A program made the position numbers and the translations under genes. From an uncultured Bacillota bacterium (GTDB taxonomy: Bacteria > Bacillota > Clostridia > Peptostreptococcales > Anaerovoracaceae), in NCBI GenBank assembly GCA_946410475.1, contig CAMKAM010000012.1:1-19275 (forward strand): DNA of 19,275 nt, in the 5' to 3' direction. How positions within the stretch are numbered: the first letter of the stretch is position 1; every line of letters starts with the position of its first letter. Under the pieces are notes generated by a model that saw nothing but the letters and a program-made list of their open reading frames with translations, made no database searches and had not been told where the DNA came from. This document shows, piece after piece, positions 7,526 through 15,064 of the stretch.

Positions 7526-8602
7526 TTATATACTGATTTTTTTGTATCCGCTTGCCAACAGTGTCGATGCTGCCATCTCCAGAAGAGAAATAATAATGAG
7601 TGACAGATCGCCAAACACGATATCTCTGTTGAAATAAACGATCAGAACATATGTGATCGGGATTATGAACCACTGGATAACATAGAGCGTATTCAGATTG
7701 CTGCTCGTTTTCGAGAAGAATCTGATCGCGCCATCAGGCAGATGCTTTGATACCAGATAGCAAAAGCCGATAACACCGTAGATACACATCAGGCAGAACA
7801 CGACATCTATCGTTGTCATAAAGTAATAAAGATGTGTTTCTGATAAGAATCCGTGCGGTAAGAACCACGAGATCACGAAATATACAACGGATATGGCGAG
7901 ACCTGCCGGCCAGAACCGCAACAATTTCTCTTTGTTATTACATCTTAGATAGTATTCTCCGAACAGAATACCGAACGCCGGGAACACGAACCAGTTGAAC
8001 AGCGGGAATGCTGTGAAGCCGCCTGCGCTCCCTATAAAATACCCGGCTATCAGATTCGGGACATTGCTTCCGAAGTCATGGAATCTGGCAAATGATCCAA
8101 TGACCGAAAGGACCAAAGCAACGATCACCATTCCCTTTGCCGACAATTTCAGCTTCTTAAGAATGCCGACCAGGATAAATGCCATCCCTGCAAACGCCAG
8201 GATATCTATGCAGAACAACAGCAAGCCGTTCGCGATCGGAAACTTTTCCCAATCACCAAGCAGATTCCCGGCAAGGAAATACGGAACAAAGAATTCTCCT
8301 ATGTTTACAAAAAAACCAAGCTGGATCAGTTTTATTCCACGCTTGATCAGATATGCCGGCTCTTGATTTTTTGAATACACCATCCCGACACCCATAGCGA
8401 ACATGAATACGGGCGCTGCGAACGGACCGCCGAAAAGCTGACTGACGACCCGCACCAGGCCGGAACTGATATCAAATTCAAAATAGCTGGTCGCAAAATA
8501 GCAATGCAGGAAGATCATGAAAAAAATCGCAAGGCATTTTGCAAGATCAAGTTCCACCTGTCTGCCACGGTTGACTTGTTCATTTGAAAATAGTTTTTCC
8601 AT
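7526..8602 (-). CDS. Multipass membrane acyltransferase-like protein
   Basis: This 358-residue protein has about ten membrane helices. The N-terminus RQVELDLAKCLAIFFMIFLHCYF resembles the first helix of membrane acyltransferases (acyltransferase 3 and the HGSNAT/DUF1624 group, which carry an R...D...H pattern there), and GGPFAAPVFMFAMGVGMVY matches the second helix of the DUF1624 type. Such enzymes transfer acyl groups across the membrane onto sugars or cell-wall polymers. The exact family and acceptor are not clear. A GTG at 8608 is in frame, but the ATG at 8602 has GAGGTG at a plausible distance. It has its own promoter (8648-8677) and is followed within 22 bp by the secreted transglutaminase-like gene, suggesting a joint role at the cell surface (inference). 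Confidence 0.6.
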   Translation of the reverse strand: MEKLFSNEQVNRGRQVELDLAKCLAIFFMIFLHCYFATSYFEFDISSGLVRVVSQLFGGPFAAPVFMFAMGVGMVYSKNQEPAYLIKRGIKLIQLGFFVNIGEFFVPYFLAGNLLGDWEKFPIANGLLLFCIDILAFAGMAFILVGILKKLKLSAKGMVIVALVLSVIGSFARFHDFGSNVPNLIAGYFIGSAGGFTAFPLFNWFVFPAFGILFGEYYLRCNNKEKLLRFWPAGLAISVVYFVISWFLPHGFLSETHLYYFMTTIDVVFCLMCIYGVIGFCYLVSKHLPDGAIRFFSKTSSNLNTLYVIQWFIIPITYVLIVYFNRDIVFGDLSLIIISLLEMAASTLLASGYKKISI

Positions 8603-8647
8603 AAACACCTCTTCTCACTGATCTATATTTTACTAATTATATCATAT

Positions 8648-8677
8648 ATTATACACTATGGCCTCTGCCCTTTACAA
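8648..8677 (-). promoter_or_regulatory. Promoter of the acyltransferase-transglutaminase unit
   Basis: On the minus strand TTGTAA (8677-8672) and a perfect TATAAT (8653-8648) are 18 bp apart, 45 bp upstream of the ATG at 8602. A second TATAAT-like word follows a few bases later. Confidence 0.65.
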
Positions 8678-8722
8678 ATACACATTATCGCAAGCTCCGC
8701 ATTTCACTATTGGAGGGTCTGC

Positions 8723-9499
8723 TTACAGCGATCCCGCCATATCGAATACCAGCTTTATCATCAGCATTATCACCACTACGATCATGATCGGCCTGATCAC
8801 CTTTGCGCCGTTCCGTATAGCAAGGCGCGCTCCGAGATAGGAGCCGGCGATATTGAAGATGGTCGCCGCTGCGGCCAGCTTCCACAGCACCGCTCCGGAA
8901 ACCGCATACGTCAAAACAGAGACCGTCGACGCGATGGCGATCACGAATCTTGTGTTTCCCGTTGCCCTCACGAGGTTCATCTTCAGGAAGACCGCGTAAG
9001 CCAGCATAAAAAACAACCCGCATCCGGGACCGTAGAATCCCTGATATCCGCCGAGCAGGAATCCTATCAGGGCAGAGCCCACAGCGACAGAGCCGGGTGA
9101 CTTTTCTTCATAATGGTCCTCTTCGCCCATTTCTCTATTACTGAAAACAAAGAATGCTATGACCGGAACTGAAACGAGCATGAAGATCTTCAAATAGTGA
9201 TCGGGCACCAGCAGATTCAGCTTTGCGCCCAAAAATGATCCCGCCACCGCAAACGGAAGCGTTATCAGCGCCGATCTCATGTGGACATTACCGCTTTTCA
9301 CATACTCAAAAGCCGCGACGCCGGTGCCGATCCACGCGGCGCACTGGTTCGTTCCTGTAATGAAGCGTACCGGGATCCCGGCCGCAAGCATTGCCGGTAT
9401 CGTTATCAGACCTCCTCCTCCGCAGATAGAATCTACAATCCCTGCGAAGAAAAAGGCCAGGCAGCATATGGCTCCCTGGACACTTATCAGATCTATCAT
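8723..9499 (-). CDS. TauE/SafE family membrane permease
   Basis: This 258-residue integral membrane protein shows the two-fold repeat of the TauE/SafE (DUF81) family: DSICGGGGLITIPAML near residue 23 in the first half and GFLLGGYQGFYGPGCGLFFML in the second, each a glycine-rich stretch at the start of a repeat. About eight membrane helices. Members export sulfite, sulfoacetate or other small organic anions, but most are uncharacterised and the substrate here cannot be read from sequence. The frame is open upstream to 9616, inside guaA; the ATG at 9499 is chosen because GGAGTGAT precedes it. It begins five bases after the guaA stop codon, with its ribosome site inside guaA, so translation is probably coupled. 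It looks like the last gene of the trkH-trkA-guaA unit. Confidence 0.85.
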   Translation of the reverse strand: MIDLISVQGAICCLAFFFAGIVDSICGGGGLITIPAMLAAGIPVRFITGTNQCAAWIGTGVAAFEYVKSGNVHMRSALITLPFAVAGSFLGAKLNLLVPDHYLKIFMLVSVPVIAFFVFSNREMGEEDHYEEKSPGSVAVGSALIGFLLGGYQGFYGPGCGLFFMLAYAVFLKMNLVRATGNTRFVIAIASTVSVLTYAVSGAVLWKLAAAATIFNIAGSYLGARLAIRNGAKVIRPIMIVVVIMLMIKLVFDMAGSL

Positions 9500-9504
9500 C
9501 AAGA

Positions 9505-11112
9505 TCACTCCATTTCTATGGTAGCCGGCGGTTTGCTCGTGCAGTCGTAGAGCACTCTGTTCACATGATCGACCTCGTTTACGATCCTCGTCGTGATGTG
9601 TTCGAGAAGCTCCCACGGGATCTTCGCCGCATCTGCCGTCATAAAGTCGCTCGTCATGACGGCACGGAGCGCTATCGCGTAGTCGTATGTCCTGAAATCT
9701 CCCATTACTCCGACCGACTGCATATTGGTCGCGGCAGCGAAGTACTGACCGAGCGATTCCTTGAGCGTCGGTCCCTCGAATCTTCCTGCTTCTCTCTCCT
9801 CAGCCTGCTTCTTCGAATATATGTCGACCTCTTCTCTGAAGATATAGTCGGCGTCCTGCACCATCTTTATCTTCTCCGGCGTCACCTCGCCGATGATCCT
9901 GATCGCAAGACCCGGGCCCGGGAACGGCTGCCTGGATACGAGATACTCCGGTATGCCCAGCTCTCTTCCGGACTGCCTTACCTCATCCTTGAACAGCATC
10001 CTGAGAGGCTCTATTATCTCCTTGAAATCGACGAAGTCCGGCAGACCTCCGACGTTGTGGTGCGACTTGATCGTCGCCGAATCGCCGAGACCGCTCTCGA
10101 TAACGTCAGGATAGATAGTTCCCTGTACGAGGAAGTCGACTGCTCCGATCTTCTTTGCTTCCTCCTCGAATACGCGGATGAACTCCTCGCCGATGATCTT
10201 CCTCTTTCTTTCAGGCTCCGTGACTCCCGCGAGCTTCGAGTAGAATCTTTCGCGCGCATCCACACGAATAAAGTTCAGCTCGTACGGGCCGTCCGGTCCG
10301 AATACTGCCTCGACCTCTTCGCTCTCGTTTTTCCTGAGAAGTCCGTGATCGACGAAAACGCATGTCAGCTGCTTACCGATCGCCTTCGCCATCATCACGG
10401 CCGCGACCGAACTGTCCACGCCGCCCGAAAGAGCGCACAGCGCTTTTCCGTCACCGACCTTCTCGCGTATCTCATCTATCGTCTTTTCGACGAAAGAGTC
10501 CATCTTCCAGTCGCCTGCGCATCCGCAGATGTCCAGAACGAAACTCCTCAGTATCTCAGTTCCGTGCACTGAATGCATGACCTCGGGATGGAACTGCGTC
10601 GCGTACATGCCCTTCTCCGGGCACTCCATCGCAGCTACCGGGCAGACCTCCGTATGAGCAGTAACGCGGAATCCCTCCGGCGCTTTGGCGATGTAGTCCG
10701 TGTGGCTCATCCAGGCGACCGTCTCATCCGGGACCTCTGCGAAAAGCCCTGCGTGGTCTGTCACCTTGACATCGGCATGACCGTATTCGCTGGTCGGAGC
10801 CGTCCTGACATCTCCGCCGAGACCGTAAGCCATCAGCTGCGCGCCGTAGCATATACCGAGAGTCGGTATGCCCAGCTTCAGCAGCTCCGGATCATACTCC
10901 AGAGCGGATTCTCCGTAAACGCTGTTCGGACCGCCTGTGAAGATCAGTCCCTTCGGACCGATCTTTCTGATCTCCTCCACCGGGAACGTGTACGGATGGA
11001 CTTCGGCATAAACGCCGCATTCGCGCACACGTCTTGCGATCAGCTGGTTGTACTGACCGCCGAAGTCTATTACGAGTATAGTTTCTCTTCCTTCATTCAT
11101 CTTCTCTGCCAT
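9505..11112 (-). CDS. guaA: GMP synthase (glutamine-hydrolysing)
   Basis: This 535-residue enzyme makes GMP from XMP, ATP and glutamine, the last step of guanine nucleotide synthesis after GuaB. The class I glutamine amidotransferase domain comes first: DFGGQYNQLIARRVRE at 16-31, catalytic Cys88 in GICYGAQ, and His175 and Glu177 in QFHPEV. The ATP-pyrophosphatase domain follows with its P-loop SGGVDSS at 229-235, and the C-terminal dimerisation domain ends KPPATIEME, close to the usual KPPATIEWE. Length is about ten residues more than many homologues because of the N-terminus MAEKMNEGRE; the ATG at 11112 has AGGAGG in front, although Met5 is also possible. It starts 20 bp after trkA and is followed by tauE after 5 bp. 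Confidence 0.98.
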   Translation of the reverse strand: MAEKMNEGRETILVIDFGGQYNQLIARRVRECGVYAEVHPYTFPVEEIRKIGPKGLIFTGGPNSVYGESALEYDPELLKLGIPTLGICYGAQLMAYGLGGDVRTAPTSEYGHADVKVTDHAGLFAEVPDETVAWMSHTDYIAKAPEGFRVTAHTEVCPVAAMECPEKGMYATQFHPEVMHSVHGTEILRSFVLDICGCAGDWKMDSFVEKTIDEIREKVGDGKALCALSGGVDSSVAAVMMAKAIGKQLTCVFVDHGLLRKNESEEVEAVFGPDGPYELNFIRVDARERFYSKLAGVTEPERKRKIIGEEFIRVFEEEAKKIGAVDFLVQGTIYPDVIESGLGDSATIKSHHNVGGLPDFVDFKEIIEPLRMLFKDEVRQSGRELGIPEYLVSRQPFPGPGLAIRIIGEVTPEKIKMVQDADYIFREEVDIYSKKQAEEREAGRFEGPTLKESLGQYFAAATNMQSVGVMGDFRTYDYAIALRAVMTSDFMTADAAKIPWELLEHITTRIVNEVDHVNRVLYDCTSKPPATIEME

Positions 11113-11132
11113 TTTTCCTCCTGCTCTCCCTT

Positions 11133-11780
11133 TTATATCAGATCATATATCTGGCTCTTTGGTATCGACACCGCTACGACCGACTCTTCCGTCAGCACCA
11201 TATCCGGGTCGATATCCACTTCCATCACTCCGTCCTTTTCAACAGCGATGATGTGGACGTTTTCCCGTTCGGGAAGCTTCAGATCTCTGAGGCGCTTCTT
11301 CGTCCATTCCTTCTGCGCATGGACTTTTACCACGCACAGTCCGCCGCCGAGGTCGTGATACTCCATGAAGCCTTCAGAGATAAGTCTCCTCGCCATCCTT
11401 GCTGCGGCTTCATCCTCGGGTATCACCACTTCATCGACGCCGACCCGCATCAGAACGTCACGCGCTATATCGGTACTCGCTGTCGCGATTATCGTCTTTA
11501 CGCCTTTTTCTCTGGCGATCATAGTGCACATGATCGTATCTTCCAGTTCTTCGCTCAGATCTATTATGACTGTATCTGTCAGATCAAGACCTATCTCCTG
11601 CAGAGCGACCGGGTTGCCAAGATCGAGACTGACGGCTCGCGTCACATTGTCAGCGTACTCATTTACGATCTGCGCGTTCCTGTCCGCGATCAGTATCTCC
11701 GCGCCGGTCGCCGCCAGCGTCAGAGCCAGCTTCGATCCGTAACGCCCCATCCCAAGTATTGCGTATGATGTTTCTTTCAT
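11133..11780 (-). CDS. Potassium uptake regulatory subunit, TrkA/KtrA family
   Basis: This 215-residue cytoplasmic protein has an N-terminal RCK (TrkA-N) Rossmann domain with GMGRYG at 10-15 and an acidic residue (Asp33) at the end of the second strand for the nucleotide ribose, then a TrkA-C domain (from about residue 135). KtrA-type proteins form an octameric ring that gates the TrkH/KtrB membrane subunit in response to ATP, ADP or NAD(H); in many Firmicutes the C-terminal domain also binds cyclic di-AMP. Its length fits the single-unit KtrA/KtrC type rather than the double TrkA of enterobacteria. It begins after AGGGTGG and lies 29 bp behind the trkH gene, its obvious partner. Confidence 0.95.
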   Translation of the reverse strand: MKETSYAILGMGRYGSKLALTLAATGAEILIADRNAQIVNEYADNVTRAVSLDLGNPVALQEIGLDLTDTVIIDLSEELEDTIMCTMIAREKGVKTIIATASTDIARDVLMRVGVDEVVIPEDEAAARMARRLISEGFMEYHDLGGGLCVVKVHAQKEWTKKRLRDLKLPERENVHIIAVEKDGVMEVDIDPDMVLTEESVVAVSIPKSQIYDLI

Positions 11781-11809
11781 TTCGCCACCCTGTCGAGCCT
11801 TTCCGTATC

Positions 11810-13207
11810 CTATCCTACTATATATTTTCCTTCAGCATGCCGCACATCGTTCCTTCCGGGCGAAGGTGTCTGGAAGAACAGCAGCATCATGATCGGCCCT
11901 ATGCGGCCGACGAACATTCCTATCATTACTATACACAGTCCGGCTGTATCGACCGAGGCTGTGACGCCGCAGGTGAGACCTGCCGTCGATACTACGCTGA
12001 ACATCTCATAAAACGCATCCGCCATGCTCACGTTCGAGACGACCATCAAAAGTATGCAGAGCACGATAGATACCGTGAGCTGGACCGTGACTATCGCTAT
12101 GGCCTTTCTGATGATAGTATCCGGTATCCTGCGCCCGCGGTAGACGACCTCTCTCTTGTTCTGCATGAACGTGCGGACATTCAGCAGTATAACGAAAATA
12201 GTGACCGTTTTCACACCGCCCGCCGTTCCGACCGGCGATCCTCCTATGAACATGAATATGCAGTCGATGAAGCGGCTCGCATCCTTCAGCCCTGTCTGCG
12301 AAATGGCCGAGAAGCCCGCCGATCTGCACGTAACAGACTGGAAAAAGCTGTTCAGCAGCTTCTGGCCGAAATGCATGCTTCCGAGCGTTGCCGGATTGTT
12401 CCACTCAAGAAGCAGAGTCAGCCCCGCCCCGGCAAGGATCAGGAACACCGACATACGGATCACCATCTTTGTATGCGCCTTGAGGCCTGTGAGCGAACGG
12501 CGGACCCTCTTCATGAGCGGCGCGCGCCTTCTCTCCTTCCTCCTGAACATATCTCCTATATCTGTCCAGACCACGAAACCAAGTCCGCCGATCACAACGA
12601 GTATCATCGTGACGATCAGAACGGCCGGGTCGTCGTTGAACGGCTCGAGGCTGTCCATATGGATAACGCTCAGACCCGAATTACAGAAAGCCGAGACAGA
12701 TGTAAAAACGGAATACCAAATGCCCCTCGCCACTCCGAACCTCGGTATGAACGAGGGCATGTAAGCAAACGCGCCCAGAAGTTCTATGACCATCGCCCCC
12801 AGGAACACCCTCACGAAAAACTTCAGTACCCTCTCAGAGGAATACATCGTGAACATATCCTGCAGCATGAATATCTGACTCATGGAGAACTGCCTTTTCG
12901 CGACAGCGACCATGAATACCACCATACTGATTACGCCCATGCCTCCGAGCTGGGTAAGGACGAGTATCACGAGCTTGCCGAACGGAGTCCAGTGCGTGCT
13001 TGTGTCTACTATGGTGTTGCCTGTCACGCATGAACTGGTAAGCGCTGTGAAGAAAGCGGTCATAAGAGATGTGCTTTTCCCTTCCATCGTCGCGAATGGC
13101 AGGAGCAGGAGCAGCGTACCGATAATAGTCAGTCCGAAAAAGACGCACGCTACCGTAAGGAACGTGATCCTGTTCTTTTTCTGTTTTTTGCTGCCTGACT
13201 TCTCCAT
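11810..13207 (-). CDS. Potassium uptake membrane subunit, TrkH/KtrB family
   Basis: This 465-residue channel-like transporter has the four pore-loop repeats of the family: SSCVTGNT (Gly63), SAFCNSGLS, VTCRSAGFSA and VVSTAGLTCG, each supplying a filter glycine. Its polytopic pattern and length fit KtrB-type subunits that take up K+ coupled to Na+ or membrane potential. The start at 13207 is preceded by GGAGG but at an unusually long distance (17 bases to the ATG), with a small hairpin holding the ribosome site in its loop. It is the first gene of a run continuing with trkA, guaA and tauE, driven by the extended -10 promoter at 13260. Confidence 0.95.
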   Translation of the reverse strand: MEKSGSKKQKKNRITFLTVACVFFGLTIIGTLLLLLPFATMEGKSTSLMTAFFTALTSSCVTGNTIVDTSTHWTPFGKLVILVLTQLGGMGVISMVVFMVAVAKRQFSMSQIFMLQDMFTMYSSERVLKFFVRVFLGAMVIELLGAFAYMPSFIPRFGVARGIWYSVFTSVSAFCNSGLSVIHMDSLEPFNDDPAVLIVTMILVVIGGLGFVVWTDIGDMFRRKERRRAPLMKRVRRSLTGLKAHTKMVIRMSVFLILAGAGLTLLLEWNNPATLGSMHFGQKLLNSFFQSVTCRSAGFSAISQTGLKDASRFIDCIFMFIGGSPVGTAGGVKTVTIFVILLNVRTFMQNKREVVYRGRRIPDTIIRKAIAIVTVQLTVSIVLCILLMVVSNVSMADAFYEMFSVVSTAGLTCGVTASVDTAGLCIVMIGMFVGRIGPIMMLLFFQTPSPGRNDVRHAEGKYIVG

Positions 13208-13215
13208 ATATCTTT

Positions 13216-13231
13216 TGCGGCTTCCTCCGCA
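13216..13231 (-). promoter_or_regulatory. Hairpin presenting the trkH ribosome binding site
   Basis: On the minus strand TGCGG-AGGAAG-CCGCA forms a five-base-pair stem whose loop and 5' edge hold the GGAGGA Shine-Dalgarno sequence. The linear gap of 17 bases to the ATG is too long; folding the stem would shorten it. This is a structural suggestion only. Confidence 0.35.
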
Positions 13232-13259
13232 GCCCGCTGTTCTTTGTTATTAGGACTAA

Positions 13260-13268
13260 ATTATATCA
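13260..13268 (-). promoter_or_regulatory. Extended -10 promoter of the trkH-trkA-guaA-tauE unit
   Basis: On the minus strand TGATATAAT is a perfect extended -10 element, 52 bp upstream of the trkH start and just after the guaB terminator. No good -35 box is visible, as often with extended -10 promoters. Confidence 0.55.
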
Positions 13269-13290
13269 CTATTCATATCATGAGACGTAT

Positions 13291-13325
13291 AAAAAACGAA
13301 TGGACCCGGACAACTGTCCGGATCC
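13291..13325 (-). terminator. Intrinsic terminator of guaB
   Basis: On the minus strand GGATCCGGACA (13325-13315) pairs with TGTCCGGGTCC (13312-13302), eleven base pairs with one G-U, then five bases and a run of six T (13296-13291). It lies 24 bp past the guaB stop codon and separates guaB from the trkH promoter. Confidence 0.9.
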
Positions 13326-13349
13326 TTGTATTCTTTTCTTCGCTCTGCG

Positions 13350-14858
13350 CTATCTGATGACGCTGTTCGAAGTATCCTTCTTTATTACGTCATGCGCTCC
13401 GCCCTCTACGATACTCGTTGCGGATACGAGTGTGAGCTTGGAGTTCTCCTGAAGATCCTTGATCGACAGGACTCCGCAGTTGCACATCGTCGATTTCACC
13501 TTTGCGAGCGACTGCCTTACGTTCTCAGAAAGGCTGCCGGCATACGGTACGTACGAGTCGACTCCCTCTTCGAACGAGAGCTTCGAATCTCCGCCCATGT
13601 CGTATCTCTGCCAGTTCCTTGCTCTGTTCGAACCTTCGCCCCAGTACTCCTTGACGTAGTTGCCGTTGATGTTGAGTCTTGCGCCCGGAGCCTCATCGAA
13701 TCTCGCGAAGTATCTTCCGAGCATGAGGAAGTCAGCTCCCATAGCCAGAGCGAGAGTCATGTGATAGTCGTATACGATGCCGCCGTCCGAGCAGATCGGC
13801 ACATAGATGCCTGTCTCCTTGAAATACTCGTCTCTTGCGGCTGCTACATCCATTACGGCGCTCGCCTGTCCGCGGCCGATGCCCTTCTGCTCACGTGTGA
13901 TACAGATGGATCCGCCGCCGATACCGATCTTGACGAAGTCAGCTCCCGCCTCCGCGAGGAAGCGGAATCCTTCAGCGTCTACGACGTTTCCGGCTCCGAT
14001 CTTGACCTCATCGCCGTAAGTCCTGCGTACGAAATCGAGAGTATCCTTCTGCCACTCGCTGTATCCTTCGGAGGAGTCGATGCAGAGGATATCCGCGCCT
14101 GCCTCTACCAGTGCCGGGATACGCTCCTCGAAGTCACGTGTATTTACTCCGGCTCCGACGATGTATCTCTTATGCGCGTCGAGGATCTCGTTCGGGTTGG
14201 CCTTGTGCGAGTCGTAGTCCTTTCTGAATACGAAGCTCGTAAGGCGCTGGTTGTCATCTATGATGGGAAGCGCATTCAGTTTGTTGTCCCAAAGTATGTC
14301 GTTCGCCTCCGACAGCGTGATGCCGTCTTCACCGTAAACGATATTTTCGAACGGTGTCATGAACTCGGAGATCTTCGTGTCTGTCGACATCCTGCTGACT
14401 CTGTAGTCTCTGCTCGTTACGAGGCCGAGGAACTTGCCCTGCGCAGTTCCGTCTTCTGTTACGGCTGTAGTCGAGTGACCTGTTCTCTCTTTCAGCTCGA
14501 GCAGTTCGCCGAGAGTCTGATCCGGTCTGATATTCGTCTCGCTCTTTACGAAACCGGCCTTGTGGTCCTTTACGCTGCGGATCATCTCAGCCTGGCTCTC
14601 TATAGTCTGCGATCCGAAGATGAACGAGATGCCGCCCTCCTTCGCGAGCGCGACCGCCATCCTGTCGTCGGATACAGCCTGCATTACGGCCGATACGAGA
14701 GGAATCTTCATCGTGATCTTCGGCTCTTCGCCCTTCTTGAATTTTGTCACCGGTGTTTCCAGAGAAACGTTTTCGGTGCGGCATTCCTTTGATGAATAAC
14801 CCGGTATCAATAGATATTCGTTGAAAGTTCTTGATGGTTCGTTAAAATACTGAGTCAT
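13350..14858 (-). CDS. guaB: IMP dehydrogenase, Tritrichomonas foetus-like clade
   Basis: This 502-residue enzyme oxidises IMP to XMP with NAD+, the first committed step to GMP. The catalytic loop GIGGGSICITREQKG holds Cys319; the mobile flap NWQRYD holds Arg418-Tyr419; Asp261 lies in IDSSEG. These positions equal the residue numbers of the crystallised T. foetus enzyme (Asp261, Cys319, Arg418, Tyr419), and N-terminal NEP.xTFNEYLLIPG and C-terminal SIVEGGAHDV also match it. A two-CBS regulatory insert lies at about 100-220. The frame is open to 14888, but the ATG at 14858 has AAGGAGG and matches the family N-terminus. The gene has its own promoter, leader hairpin and terminator, so it is probably monocistronic, although the feoAB transcript could run into it. 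Confidence 0.97.
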   Translation of the reverse strand: MTQYFNEPSRTFNEYLLIPGYSSKECRTENVSLETPVTKFKKGEEPKITMKIPLVSAVMQAVSDDRMAVALAKEGGISFIFGSQTIESQAEMIRSVKDHKAGFVKSETNIRPDQTLGELLELKERTGHSTTAVTEDGTAQGKFLGLVTSRDYRVSRMSTDTKISEFMTPFENIVYGEDGITLSEANDILWDNKLNALPIIDDNQRLTSFVFRKDYDSHKANPNEILDAHKRYIVGAGVNTRDFEERIPALVEAGADILCIDSSEGYSEWQKDTLDFVRRTYGDEVKIGAGNVVDAEGFRFLAEAGADFVKIGIGGGSICITREQKGIGRGQASAVMDVAAARDEYFKETGIYVPICSDGGIVYDYHMTLALAMGADFLMLGRYFARFDEAPGARLNINGNYVKEYWGEGSNRARNWQRYDMGGDSKLSFEEGVDSYVPYAGSLSENVRQSLAKVKSTMCNCGVLSIKDLQENSKLTLVSATSIVEGGAHDVIKKDTSNSVIR

Positions 14859-14897
14859 AGCCCCTCCTTTTTCGTTCTCCGACATCACACATATAAC

Positions 14898-14926
14898 AGC
14901 AGCGCAGTCGTCTCATCTGCGCAGCT
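14898..14926 (-). promoter_or_regulatory. Stem-loop in the guaB leader
   Basis: On the minus strand AGCTGCGCAG and CTGCGCTGCT form a stem of ten positions with one mismatch around a nine-base loop. It sits between the promoter and the ribosome site in a leader of about 100 bases. No T tract follows, so it is not an ordinary terminator. It matches no riboswitch class that I can recognise. Confidence 0.5.
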
Positions 14927-14964
14927 TTTGGTTGGTTTTCTCATAAAATCAGTTAATAGAATAA

Positions 14965-14980
14965 TTTATTGTACAATAAA
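14965..14980. promoter_or_regulatory. Perfect 16-bp palindrome over the guaB -10 box
   Basis: TTTATTGTACAATAAA is a perfect palindrome that contains the whole -10 element TACAAT of guaB, a classic repressor position. Its centre TTGTACA recurs twice in the gpx promoter region at 18541-18567. Confidence 0.55.
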
Positions 14981-14996
14981 GAATCTTCGTTTTCAA
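14968..14996 (-). promoter_or_regulatory. Promoter of guaB
   Basis: On the minus strand TTGAAA (14996-14991) and TACAAT (14973-14968) are separated by 17 bp, 109 bp upstream of the start codon. Confidence 0.65.
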
Positions 14997-15064
14997 TCAA
15001 ACTTTTTCTTATATTCCGCTTGTCTGATAGTTTTATTTGACCTCAAGCTATCTGCTTACTCCTG

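Noticed and set aside
13326..14792. Plus-strand open frame of 488 codons opposite guaB
   Set aside because: Antisense shadow of an unmistakable IMP dehydrogenase; no ribosome site or domain.
14859..15064. Guanine, PRPP or ppGpp riboswitch ahead of guaB
   Set aside because: Only one hairpin is visible and none of the conserved junction sequences of these classes could be recognised.
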